A DNA stretch of 64,000 bases from Chryseobacterium populi (GTDB lineage: Bacteria; Bacteroidota; Bacteroidia; Flavobacteriales; Weeksellaceae), in NCBI RefSeq assembly GCF_000282115.1, contig NZ_AKJY01000118.1:17737-81736 (forward strand), written 5' to 3'. The position numbers were made by a program, and so were the translations under genes. A model generated the notes under the pieces. It was not told where the DNA came from and did not search any database. It saw only the letters and a list, made by a program, of their open reading frames with translations. Below are positions 34,000 through 42,151 of the stretch, piece after piece. Numbering within the stretch: the first letter of the stretch is position 1; each line of letters opens with the position of its first letter.

Positions 34000-34273
34000 T
34001 TTTGTAAAAATTTTTCTCAAAGATACGGAATTACAAAGAATTTTAATATTGATTTTTGAGGATAATAACCTGAGAATATACAGGAATTTTCGGTTTAAAT
34101 TTTCACAGGTTAAAATGTAAATGACAGCGTATCAACAGGTATGTAATTTTTAATTCTGAAAAGTCATTCTTAACATCATGTACTGAATATTTTTTATAAT
34201 TTTAGAATGAAGAAAGCTGATGTATTAAATTTAGCTTTTAACAACGTAAGATTTATATTTTAAAAACATTTTG

Positions 34274-34787
34274 ATGAGACAGATTCTTTTACCATTGGTA
34301 TTTATTTTTTTATCCCTGAGTATATCCGCCCAAAAGGTAACTGTTATAAAATCCCCGTCGCCCCTACCCGTTAAAGACAAAAGGTTAAAGGTATTTTTAG
34401 GCGGAAGTATTGATATGGGTAAAGCTGAAGACTGGCAGGCCAGAGTTGCGAGTGAGTTATCCGAAAAAAACATTATATTATTTAATCCGAGACGAGATGA
34501 CTGGGAAACCTGTCAGCACTGATCCCAACTTCAGAAAACAGGTAAAATGGGAACTGGAGGCGCTAGAAAAATCAGATATCATTATTATGTACTTTACACC
34601 AGCCTCCCAAAGTCCAATAAGTTTATTGAAGCTCGGGCTTTACACTAAAACAAAGAAACTGAGAGTTGTTTGCCCTGAAGGGTACTGGAGAAAAGGGAAT
34701 GTTGACATTGTTTGTGAAAAATACAAAATAAAAATGTATAATTCTATAGGCCTTCTTATAAATACGTTGAAAGAAAAGGCAAAATAA
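34274..34787 (+). pseudogene. Frameshifted exported nucleoside 2-deoxyribosyltransferase-like gene
   Basis: From ATG 34274 the first frame gives a signal peptide (MRQILLPLVFIFLSLSISAQ) and the family core KVFLGGSIDMGKAEDWQARV and LFNPRRDDWE, then stops at 34522. The +1 frame continues the family exactly: NFRKQVKWELEALEKSDIII, MYFTPASQSPISLLKLG, VVCPEGYWRKGNVDIVCEKY to 34787. The switch must fall between about 34503 and 34530. One base too many, or a loss of two (plus multiples of three), would explain it. It is either a broken gene or an assembly error. The signal peptide is odd for a nucleoside-metabolising family that is normally cytoplasmic. Confidence 0.75.
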
Positions 34788-34881
34788 CTTATATCTCAAC
34801 TGGATTTCTTTGTCGATTTCAACAAATACCAAAGCATTTTCTCACATTTTATTACTAGAAATATCCGAACTGACAGGACAT

Positions 34882-34909
34882 AAAAAAAACCGAAGCAAAT
34901 ACTCCGGTT
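34882..34909 (-). terminator. Terminator of the gyrA-TPR transcript
   Basis: On the minus strand AACCGGAG pairs with CTTCGGTT (one G-T pair), followed by eight T. It lies about 25 bases past the TPR gene stop. Confidence 0.8.
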
Positions 34910-34934
34910 CTATATTTATTTCAATTTCCTGAAA

Positions 34935-35963
34935 TTATTTTGGTTGTTTTGCCTGAAGCTCAGCTTCTTTAGCTTTCATTTCATTCATTTTAGCCGTATT
35001 TTTAGTGATACTGTAGATTTCTTTTAACATAGAAACTGCATTCACATCATTGGGCATAGCCTGATACCATTGCTCAGCATAAGGCAAAGATTTGTTAAAT
35101 CTTTCTCTTCTTGCTTCAATAAGCTTGGTAGCATCATCCGGTTTGGTTTTTCTAAGGGTATTGATTTCGCTAACGGCTTTTTCATCATCTCCGATTACTG
35201 CATATACTAAATTCTGGTATGCATTGGAAAAATCCGGTTTCAATTCGATAGCCTTCTTGAAAGAAGCTTCTGCATCGGCAGCCATTGCAGGGTTTTTAGA
35301 CTGCATTACTCCTAGGTTATACCAATTGGTAGCATCATTAGGGTTTTTAGCCAGCTGCTCTTTTAAAGTTGCAACGAATTTATCTGTATTTCCAGACTGA
35401 TAATAAGCGGTACTCTGGTATTCTTTTAATTTTGTGTTATTAGGATATTTAGCTAATCCTTTTTCAATAATTGCTACAGCTTCATCATTCTTTTTAGCAT
35501 TTAAAAGCAATGTAGAAAGGGTTTCATACAGATCCGACTCTACGCTTGGTGTCTGTTCTGTCTTGAAATCAGAATAATCTGATGACTTTTTCAGCATTTC
35601 CCAGGTAGCTTTGTCATAAGTAGCCACCTGACCGGTTTTCTTTTCCTTTGCGGTATAGTTTGTCTGAACTCCTGTATACCCGGAATTGATCAGGTCAGTA
35701 TATATTTTAATAGCTTCGTCAACGTTATTCGCTAAAGCATAGTTAAGACCTGCATAATACATATACACCTTTTCATCTTGTCCGCTTGTTTTTAATAAGT
35801 TATACACTTCTAAAAACTTGGGAGCCGCAACAGCATAGTTTTTTGCATTATATGCATCCATAGCTGCTTTGTTAGCTTCTTGTAGCTGAGCATTCGCATC
35901 TTTATTCTGCCCGAAAACAAAAGCCGAAGAAATGATCGCTATACTTAAAATTAGCTTTTTCAT
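34935..35963 (-). CDS. Exported tetratricopeptide repeat protein
   Basis: A 342-residue protein with a signal peptide (MKKLILSIAIISSAFVFG, before QN) and several TPR units: about 24-95 (AYNAKNYAVAAPKFLEVYNL), 140-175 (LLLNAKKNDEAVAIIEKGLA), 180-245 (NPNDATNWYNLGVMQSKNPA) and a later unit to about 320. TPRs mediate protein contacts; the partner is unknown and the place is the periplasm. The start ATG is at 35963; the preceding in-frame GTG at 35969 is less likely. It follows gyrA by 30 bases on the same strand and is probably co-transcribed. Confidence 0.85.
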   Translation of the reverse strand: MKKLILSIAIISSAFVFGQNKDANAQLQEANKAAMDAYNAKNYAVAAPKFLEVYNLLKTSGQDEKVYMYYAGLNYALANNVDEAIKIYTDLINSGYTGVQTNYTAKEKKTGQVATYDKATWEMLKKSSDYSDFKTEQTPSVESDLYETLSTLLLNAKKNDEAVAIIEKGLAKYPNNTKLKEYQSTAYYQSGNTDKFVATLKEQLAKNPNDATNWYNLGVMQSKNPAMAADAEASFKKAIELKPDFSNAYQNLVYAVIGDDEKAVSEINTLRKTKPDDATKLIEARRERFNKSLPYAEQWYQAMPNDVNAVSMLKEIYSITKNTAKMNEMKAKEAELQAKQPK

Positions 35964-35993
35964 AATCACTATTTTATAATTAATTGTACAATG

Positions 35994-38579
35994 TTATTCT
36001 TCTGAATCAGAATTCCCAGTTTCTTCTGCCGGATTTTGATTTTCCGTCTGAGGTACTGCATTGTTTTCCTGGTTATCAACTATAGTTTCTGCACCTTCTT
36101 CAATTTCTTCAGAGTCTTCTTCTACCTCTTTATCCATGGCTACTTTTGCAATGGCTGCAATTTCGTCATTTTTCTTAAGGTTGATCATTCTTACTCCCTG
36201 GGTATTTCTACCCATTACTCTCATTTCATCCATATTCATACGGATCGCTACTCCGGATTTATTGATAATCATTAATCCGTCTTCATCTGTTACGTTCTGA
36301 ATAGCGATCAGATTTCCTGTTTTCTCGGTAATGTTCAGGGTAATAACTCCTTTTCCTCCTCTGTTGGTTTCTCTATAGTCTAAAACAGCTGTTCTCTTAC
36401 CATATCCTTTTTCAGAGACTACTAAAACTGTTTCGTTTTCAAGATCATTCGCAACAATCATACCAATTACCTCGTCATTCTCTTCCATGCTGATCCCGCG
36501 AACTCCGATAGATCCTCTACCTACTTCTCTTACTTTCTCTTCAGGGAAACGGATACACTTACCGTTTTTAGTAGCAATCATGATATGAGAGCTTCCGTTT
36601 GTAAGGTATGCACCCAACAATTGGTCATTATCTCTGATCTCAATAGCATTTACTCCATTTACTCTTGGTCTTGAGTATGCTTCAAGTGATGTTTTCTTGA
36701 TTGTACCGTTTTTAGTCACCATCACAACACTCATTTGATTCACATATTCGGAATCTTTTAAATTGTTGGTTCTGATATACGCTTTAATCTTATCATCCGG
36801 TTCGATATTGATCAGGTTTTGTACAGCTCTTCCTTTGGCAGTTTTAGACCCTTCAGGAATTTCGAATACTCTTAACCAATAACATCTTCCTTTTTCTGTA
36901 AAGAACAGCATATACTGGTGATTGGTCGCTGAAACGATGTACTCAAGGAAATCTTCATCTCTTGTCGTAGCCGCTCTGTTTCCAACACCTCCTCTGCTCT
37001 GGATCTTATATTCTGAAAGTGAAGTTCTCTTAACATATCCTGCGTGAGAAATGGTAAGAACCACAGCTTCGTTCGGAATAATGTCTTCAATTGACATTTC
37101 TCCACCTGAATAGTCTATTTCGGTTCGTCTTTCGTCACCATATTTTTCTTTAACTTCGGCCAATTCATCTTTAATAATCTGGAATCTTCTGCTTTCATTG
37201 GCTAAGATATCTTCCAGATTCTGAATTTCTTTCATGATCGCATCATATTCATCACGAATCTTATCAAGCTCCATACCCGTTAAACGAGCCAAACGAAGAT
37301 CAAGAATAGCCTGAGCCTGGATTTCAGAAAGATCAAATTCTGTAATCAATCCTTCTTTAGCTGCCTGTGGATTTGCACTGTGACGGATAATAGAAATCGC
37401 TTTATCTAAAGAATCCTGGGTACCAATCACTTTCATGAAGCCTTCCAAAATATGAGCTCTTTCTTTCGCTTTTTTAAGCTCAAACTGAGTTCTTCTTATG
37501 ATGACTTCGTGTCTGTGCTCTACAAAGTGGTGAATAATATCTTTCAGGTTCAGCTGCTCAGGTCTTCCGTGTACCAAAGCGATATTGTTAACGCTAAAAG
37601 AAGTCTGTAGCGATGTATATTTGTATAATAGATTAAGGACAACATTAGGGATTGCATCATTTTTCAGCTCATAAACAACACGAAGACCTTTTCTATCCGA
37701 CTCATCTCTTATTTCATAGATCCCCGGAATTTTCTCATCTTTCACCAGTTCGGCTGTTCGGGCAATCATTTCAGCTTTATTAACCTGATAAGGGATTTCA
37801 GTAACAATAATTGCATTCCTGTTTCCGATTTCCTCAAAGTTGACTTTAGCTCTGAGAACTACTCTACCTCTTCCGGTATGGAAAGCATCCCTTACCCCGT
37901 CATATCCATAGATAATACCTCCTGTCGGAAAGTCGGGAGCAATGATATGCTGCATCAGTTCGTCAATCGTAACATCTTTGTTATCGATGTAGGCAGTGAT
38001 TGCATTTACCGCTTCCGATAAATTGTGCGGCGCCATATTGGTCGCCATTCCTACGGCGATGCCTGAGGTTCCGTTTACTAAAAGGTTTGGAATTTTTGTA
38101 GGAAGAACAGTGGGTTCTGTTAAGCTGTCATCAAAGTTATTCTGAAAATCTACTGTTTCTTTGTCAAGGTCTGATAAGACATCATCAGAAATTTTCTTTA
38201 ATCTTGCTTCAGTATAACGCATCGCTGCAGGCGGGTCACCATCCATTGAACCGAAGTTCCCCTGACCATCAACCTGCGGATAACGCAAGCTCCAATCCTG
38301 GGCCATTCTCACCATTGCATCATATACAGAGGAGTCTCCGTGCGGGTGGTATTTACCTAAAACGTCCCCAACAATTCTCGCAGATTTTAAATATTTTCTA
38401 TTAGAAAAAACCCCTAATCCATACATACCATAAAGCACTCTTCTATGAACGGGTTTCAAGCCATCTCTTACATCAGGTAACGCTCTTGAAACGATAACCG
38501 ACATCGAATAATCGATATAAGATGACTTCATTTCATCAACAATGTTGATAGGAATCAGTCTTTCTCCTTCTTTTTGCAT
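35994..38579 (-). CDS. gyrA: DNA gyrase subunit A
   Basis: Breakage-reunion subunit of gyrase, 861 residues from ATG 38579 (an upstream in-frame TTG at 38585 is ignored; the family starts MQKEGERLIPI). The active-site tyrosine lies in AAMRYTEARL. In the quinolone-resistance region HPHGDSSVYDAMVRMAQ the Ser and Asp equivalent to E. coli S83 and D87 are both present, so the classic resistance changes are absent. The C-terminal domain contains six beta-pinwheel blades (GGVGNRA, GRGSIGVRG, NRGGKGV motifs) and ends in an acidic Glu/Asn-rich tail. A perfect DnaA box lies about 120 bases upstream. Confidence 0.98.
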   Translation of the reverse strand: MQKEGERLIPINIVDEMKSSYIDYSMSVIVSRALPDVRDGLKPVHRRVLYGMYGLGVFSNRKYLKSARIVGDVLGKYHPHGDSSVYDAMVRMAQDWSLRYPQVDGQGNFGSMDGDPPAAMRYTEARLKKISDDVLSDLDKETVDFQNNFDDSLTEPTVLPTKIPNLLVNGTSGIAVGMATNMAPHNLSEAVNAITAYIDNKDVTIDELMQHIIAPDFPTGGIIYGYDGVRDAFHTGRGRVVLRAKVNFEEIGNRNAIIVTEIPYQVNKAEMIARTAELVKDEKIPGIYEIRDESDRKGLRVVYELKNDAIPNVVLNLLYKYTSLQTSFSVNNIALVHGRPEQLNLKDIIHHFVEHRHEVIIRRTQFELKKAKERAHILEGFMKVIGTQDSLDKAISIIRHSANPQAAKEGLITEFDLSEIQAQAILDLRLARLTGMELDKIRDEYDAIMKEIQNLEDILANESRRFQIIKDELAEVKEKYGDERRTEIDYSGGEMSIEDIIPNEAVVLTISHAGYVKRTSLSEYKIQSRGGVGNRAATTRDEDFLEYIVSATNHQYMLFFTEKGRCYWLRVFEIPEGSKTAKGRAVQNLINIEPDDKIKAYIRTNNLKDSEYVNQMSVVMVTKNGTIKKTSLEAYSRPRVNGVNAIEIRDNDQLLGAYLTNGSSHIMIATKNGKCIRFPEEKVREVGRGSIGVRGISMEENDEVIGMIVANDLENETVLVVSEKGYGKRTAVLDYRETNRGGKGVITLNITEKTGNLIAIQNVTDEDGLMIINKSGVAIRMNMDEMRVMGRNTQGVRMINLKKNDEIAAIAKVAMDKEVEEDSEEIEEGAETIVDNQENNAVPQTENQNPAEETGNSDSEE

Positions 38580-38696
38580 AAACAAATTTTATTATAATGA
38601 TAGTCAGACCTTTAGCTTTGAGTCTGAAAATTATTTATTTCTGATTTTTATTAACGGGCTAATTTACGAAAAATTTGCCGATTTTTGCCCCAGAAT

Positions 38697-38705
38697 TTAT
38701 CCACA
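38697..38705 (+). promoter_or_regulatory. Single consensus DnaA box
   Basis: TTATCCACA, the strict consensus, in the divergent spacer between gyrA and the DUF4286 gene, 23 bases before the latter's ATG. Only one exact box is seen in the spacer, so it is not an origin; a DnaA regulatory site is possible. Confidence 0.4.
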
Positions 38706-38727
38706 AAATCTTAAAAATTCATAAAAT

Positions 38728-39042
38728 ATGAGCGTATTAAGTATAACTTTCCACTGCACCCAAGACAATATTGAAGACTGGGAAAATTATATTGATGAAA
38801 CCCTGGTTCTGATGACGGATAACCTGATGGATGTAAATAAATATATCCTCTCGGAAGTACACAGTGATTATATTGAGGAAGGTAAAAATTATAACCTGCT
38901 TTTAATTTTTGATAATGAAGAACTCCGAAGTGATTTTATTAAAAGTGAGCTGGTAAATATTGCCGAAAGAATTGAAAAAAGATTCGGTCAAAAGGTGATG
39001 ATTTTCAATACTTTCCTGAATCCGAAAAAATCCAGATTTTAA
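38728..39042 (+). CDS. DUF4286 family protein
   Basis: A 104-residue cytoplasmic protein matching DUF4286: MSVLSITFHCTQDNIEDWENY-like start (1-20), then YILSEVHSDYIEEGKNYNLL and a C-terminal FGQKVMIFNTFLNP. The fold is likely ferredoxin-like; function unknown. It is divergent from gyrA, with 148 bases between the start codons, and has its own terminator. Confidence 0.8.
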   Translation: MSVLSITFHCTQDNIEDWENYIDETLVLMTDNLMDVNKYILSEVHSDYIEEGKNYNLLLIFDNEELRSDFIKSELVNIAERIEKRFGQKVMIFNTFLNPKKSRF

Positions 39043-39053
39043 ATTATAAAAGC

Positions 39054-39082
39054 AAAAGCCCTGAATGTGTCAGGGCTTTTTT
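39054..39082 (+). terminator. Rho-independent terminator
   Basis: AAAAGCCCTG (39054-39063) pairs with CAGGGCTTTT (39071-39080) around a 7-base loop, then more T. It ends the DUF4286 transcript; it can also serve the convergent minus-strand gene. Confidence 0.92.
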
Positions 39083-39090
39083 GTAGCATT

Positions 39091-39324
39091 TTAATCTCTG
39101 TGATGTTTTTTATGACCTTTTCCTCTGTGATTATCATCATATCTTTTGTCGTAATAGTAATATCTCTTTTTCACCTGGCCCGGTGCATAATATCTCGCAC
39201 TTCCGCCATACACTTTTTTAGCCTGGCCCGGCGGCAACCTTCTTCCATGATGCTCATGAACTATACATGATGTCATCATCAACAATACCACCATAACTCC
39301 GGTCATTTTAATCAAACCTTTCAT
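39091..39324 (-). CDS. Small basic lipoprotein with PPGQAKK repeat
   Basis: A 77-residue lipoprotein from ATG 39324: signal ending LLMMTSC with the lipid cysteine near residue 19, then a very basic His/Arg/Lys/Tyr-rich mature part containing two related motifs, PPGQAKKVYGGSARY and APGQVKKRYYYY. Similar short proteins in Bacteroidetes are often labelled quinol oxidase subunit 4, which I regard as unsupported. An upstream ATG at 39372 would place 16 residues before the signal and is rejected. Function unknown. Confidence 0.7.
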   Translation of the reverse strand: MKGLIKMTGVMVVLLMMTSCIVHEHHGRRLPPGQAKKVYGGSARYYAPGQVKKRYYYYDKRYDDNHRGKGHKKHHRD

Positions 39325-39383
39325 ATTTTCATTTTTCAAATTCTGTATGAGAATAAACAAGGTTGATGCCAAAATAGAATTTA

Positions 39384-39497
39384 GGGGTTAGAAGCCATGA
39401 GTTAGATTAAGGGCGCAGATAGGAAGCAGGAAGATTGAGGCTGGAAAAATGTTGTTAAACAACTGGTATTTATAGCACAAATCCCAATTCCCAATTC
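39384..39497. repeat. Low-complexity intergenic repeats
   Basis: Contains a GGAAGCAGGAAG stretch (39422-39433) of the GGAAG type and a tandem CCCAATT run (39483-39497). No ORF. Confidence 0.5.
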
Positions 39498-39517
39498 CTC
39501 CTTCTTCAACTAAAAAT

Positions 39518-40012
39518 TCACATTACCGTTTCACTTCTTCTTTCGAGCAAAACGACATCTTTCCACAGCCCGTTCAGTTTTCCAATTTTTTCACGAACAC
39601 CTACTGTTCTGAATCCGTTTTTCTGATGAAATTTTATTGAGGCTTCATTTTCTGGGAAGATATTGGACTGCAATGTCCAGAATCCGTGGTTTTCACTATC
39701 CAAAATCATCTTTTTAAGTAAAACCGATCCTAAACCTAAGCCCTGGTAATTATTATCGAAATAAATGCTTACTTCTGCCACTCCTTTATAACACTCCCGT
39801 TTACTTACAGGTTTCAGGGCGCTCCATCCGATCACTTCATTATTTTCATTTTCGAGTACCCATCTGCAATCGTTGAAAAAACCCATATTCCAGGCTTCAG
39901 CATTAGGGATCTCAGTCTCAAAAGTAACGATTCCACTATCTATACCCTGTTTGAATATTTCCAGAATGCGTGCTTCATCACCGGGAAGCATTTCTCTTAT
40001 TTCGTAATTCAT
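39518..40012 (-). CDS. GNAT family N-acetyltransferase
   Basis: A 164-residue acetyltransferase of the phosphinothricin/L-amino-acid N-acyltransferase (MnaT/Pat) subgroup. The acetyl-CoA-binding motif is DNNYQGLGLGSVLLKKMI (Q/RxxGxG/A type, about 90-107), followed by NEASIKFHQKNGFRTVGVRE, the conserved end of motif B. The N-terminus EIREMLPGDEARILEIFKQG-like is typical. The gene starts 5 bases past the stop of the DUF421 gene, so they form an operon. Substrate unknown; methionine derivatives or similar amino acids are typical of the subgroup. Confidence 0.88.
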   Translation of the reverse strand: MNYEIREMLPGDEARILEIFKQGIDSGIVTFETEIPNAEAWNMGFFNDCRWVLENENNEVIGWSALKPVSKRECYKGVAEVSIYFDNNYQGLGLGSVLLKKMILDSENHGFWTLQSNIFPENEASIKFHQKNGFRTVGVREKIGKLNGLWKDVVLLERRSETVM

Positions 40013-40017
40013 TGTAT

Positions 40018-40530
40018 TTAATGATATTTTCTTTTATTTTTTCTTTTTATTCTTGAATAATGGGTTTGCTTACTTATATCATCTTCGGATACTACACTGA
40101 TATTCCCATCTACTTCCAGTACAGATAGTTTTACATTTTCAATCTTTTCAACGCCGTGTTCCCTGATGGCTTCTTCCAGCTCATCTCTGGTAATTTTCAC
40201 TTTATTCAAAGCCTTCTGGTCTACCTCTCCATCCCTGATTAAAATAACAGGATCTTCTTCCATAAAAGTTTCAAAAGCATGGTTGGAAAACATCAGTCTT
40301 TTTAAAATAAAATTGGCTACAAAAAGAACCAAAGCAGCAATAAGCCCACCCTGTAATGAAGTATCCGGCCCTACCATGGCATTCTGTACGGCATTGGAAA
40401 TAAGCAGCAGCAAAACCACATCTCCGGCATTAAGCTGGGAAAGTTGATTTTTACCAAACAGGCGGATAGCGATTACCATGAAAAGATAAACGCAGAGTGA
40501 GCGAACAACTACATCAAGAATAGGATTCAC
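40018..40530 (-). CDS. DUF421 (YetF-like) membrane protein
   Basis: A 170-residue protein with three N-terminal membrane helices (about 5-25, 35-55 and 60-78) and a cytoplasmic C-terminal domain containing DPVILIRDGEVDQKALNKVK and ELEEAIREHGVEKIENVKLS-like segments, ending VLEVDGNISVV. This is the DUF421/YetF layout; members have been linked to membrane stress and spore germination in Bacillus, but not in this phylum. It precedes the GNAT gene by five bases. Confidence 0.85.
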   Translation of the reverse strand: MNPILDVVVRSLCVYLFMVIAIRLFGKNQLSQLNAGDVVLLLLISNAVQNAMVGPDTSLQGGLIAALVLFVANFILKRLMFSNHAFETFMEEDPVILIRDGEVDQKALNKVKITRDELEEAIREHGVEKIENVKLSVLEVDGNISVVSEDDISKQTHYSRIKRKNKRKYH

Positions 40531-40589
40531 AATAGTTTATTTATATGATCAAATGTATTAATTTTACGATTAAAAACATAGGTGTAAAA

Positions 40590-41132
40590 ATGAAACATTT
40601 AATTATTTATTTAGGTGCCTTTTTGCTGTTCACCGGCTGCATAAATAAAGATCATCATTCGGAAGAAATTACTGAAAAATTAAAAACATTTTACACTACT
40701 TACGGTAAATCCAGTGATATACTTTATGAAAGTTCCATCTCAAAAGACCTGTTTTCCGCTGATCTCGAGAAAATACTTCAGGAAGCTGTAGCTACTTCAA
40801 AAGCTGATATTGAAAAGGTAAAGAAAAGCGATCATCCGACAGATAAGCCTCTCCTATTGGAAGGATCAATCTTCACAGGTTTATATGAAGGATTTACAGC
40901 GTACAAGATAAGATCGATTGATGTAAAGGAAAACAGTAAACCGTTGAGCGCAAACGTTACGGTTGATCTTGAAAACAGTAATTTTCCTGATACCCGATGG
41001 ACTGACATCATACAACTCATTAATGTTCCGGATAAAGGCTGGAGAATTGACAATATAAAATTTGATACGATTAACGGCTCCGGTAATCTTAAAACAAGTT
41101 TAAAGAATTTTGTATCAGGGGCTGAGGAATAA
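40590..41132 (+). CDS. Lipoprotein of unknown function
   Basis: A 180-residue lipoprotein from ATG 40590: signal MKHLIIYLGAFLLFTGC with the lipid cysteine at 17. The mature part has an alpha/beta pattern (EITEKLKTFYTTYGKSSDIL, then KPLLLEGSIFTGLYEGFTAY and TRWTDIIQLINVPDKGWRID) that recalls NTF2-like/DUF3828 proteins, in which a substrate pocket is formed by the beta-sheet; the assignment is tentative. A 15-residue upstream extension to 40545 is rejected because it would bury the signal. Divergent from the DUF421 gene. Confidence 0.7.
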   Translation: MKHLIIYLGAFLLFTGCINKDHHSEEITEKLKTFYTTYGKSSDILYESSISKDLFSADLEKILQEAVATSKADIEKVKKSDHPTDKPLLLEGSIFTGLYEGFTAYKIRSIDVKENSKPLSANVTVDLENSNFPDTRWTDIIQLINVPDKGWRIDNIKFDTINGSGNLKTSLKNFVSGAEE

Positions 41133-41156
41133 AAAAAGCTGCCAATGGGCAGCTTT
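41131..41156 (-). terminator. Terminator of the GG-leader peptide gene
   Basis: AAAGCTGCC (41135-41143) pairs with GGCAGCTTT (41148-41156). Read on the minus strand it is followed by seven T; on the plus strand the tail is poor. It is therefore assigned to the minus-strand peptide gene, six bases past its stop. Confidence 0.85.
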
Positions 41157-41162
41157 ACATTT

Positions 41163-41297
41163 TTAAGGACATTGAGAAATCGGAACTTCACTGCATACTA
41201 CAGCATTCATCCATTCGCAGTATACACAGTATTTTTTAGGTGCTCCACCGTTTACTGCTTTCAGTTCTTCTTTGTTTAGCTTCTTTAAATTTTTCAT
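41163..41297 (-). CDS. Double-glycine leader peptide, bacteriocin-like
   Basis: A 44-residue gene. The protein is MKNLKKLNKEELKAVNGG (leader, 1-18, ending in the GG cleavage site) plus a 26-residue core APKKYCVYCEWMNAVVCSEV followed by PISQCP. The core has four cysteines (residues 24, 27, 35 and 43), enough for two disulfides or thioether bridges. The leader has the LxxEEL-x-x-V-x-GG pattern of substrates of peptidase-containing ABC transporters, and closely resembles the leaders of small bacteriocin-like proteins of Chryseobacterium. It has a good terminator just downstream and a partial -7 element (TATATTTA) upstream. No exporter or modification enzyme is within the window. Stop and start positions were checked codon by codon. 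Confidence 0.8.
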   Translation of the reverse strand: MKNLKKLNKEELKAVNGGAPKKYCVYCEWMNAVVCSEVPISQCP

Positions 41298-41457
41298 ATC
41301 GTTTTAATTTATGGTTTGATAAATATAAAACGAATTTTATTATAATTTATTACAGTTTAATATTTAAAATTTTCACTATTTACAGTTCAGACAGTGTAAA
41401 AATAAAAGCCACCCAGAAATAATCTGAATGACTTTGTTATAAAAGATTGTATGAATA

Positions 41458-41862
41458 TTACCTGTTGTTAATATCTACTCTCACCGGCATTACATATGTT
41501 GAAGCAATCATATTATCATTAATTTTACTACCGTCTATTTTGTATTGAAGATGACTTAATACATTTTCAATTTCTTTGCTTACATTTTTGCAATCTCCTT
41601 TGGAATGGACATTCACAATTTTCCCGTTCTCTGCAATTTCAAACTTCACTTCTGAGTTTACAATACCTTGCTTATAATCAGAATTGGTGAAATCAAAATT
41701 AGCCATCAGAAGATTCCTTATTTCACTGAAAGCATCGTTCTTATTCAGTTGTACCTCCTGAATAGTATTATTATTTGTAGTTTGAGCTTTAGCTGTGTTA
41801 ACAACAGCCATACAACCGAAAACGAAAAGTGAAGCAACGAATATTTGAATTTTATTTTTCAT
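41458..41862 (-). CDS. Exported protein with TonB C-terminal-like pattern
   Basis: A 134-residue protein with a signal peptide (cleavage after NTAKA, residue 26). The mature part contains VNSEVKFEIAENGKIVNVHS followed by a helix KEIENVLSHL and a final strand STYVMPVRVDINN: the beta-alpha-beta layout of the TonB C-terminal fold, found in many small periplasmic Bacteroidetes proteins. It lacks the membrane anchor and proline-rich spacer of TonB itself. Monocistronic; spacers on both sides (41298-41457 and 41863-42117) are AT-rich with nothing recognisable. Confidence 0.6.
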   Translation of the reverse strand: MKNKIQIFVASLFVFGCMAVVNTAKAQTTNNNTIQEVQLNKNDAFSEIRNLLMANFDFTNSDYKQGIVNSEVKFEIAENGKIVNVHSKGDCKNVSKEIENVLSHLQYKIDGSKINDNMIASTYVMPVRVDINNR

Positions 41863-42117
41863 AACTATTTGGTTTTAAATGTTATATTAAACTTATTTAC
41901 TATTTCTTTAACCAAAGATATATAAAATAATTCATATTAATTTTACATTGAGTTAATATTAAGTTAATATTAAAACATAAATAATTGATTCCCAAATAAA
42001 TAAATTTAAAAAATAATTGAAAATTTAACATTGGAAATTAAAAATGAAGGTTAAAACAAGCAATATTCATCTAAAACAGCCTTTTTAGATTACTATTCGT
42101 TCAACCGAAAAATTGAT

Positions 42118-42125
42118 TACTTTTG
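42118..42125 (+). promoter_or_regulatory. -7 promoter element
   Basis: TACTTTTG, an exact TAnnTTTG match, 27 bases before the ATG at 42152. The -33 region (TTCG around 42096-42099) is weak. Confidence 0.55.
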
Positions 42126-42151
42126 ATAAAACTATATAACCACTCGTCTGT

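Noticed and set aside
39091..39324. Naming the small basic lipoprotein quinol oxidase subunit 4
   Set aside because: It is a lipoprotein of 77 residues without membrane helices; nothing in it matches an oxidase subunit.
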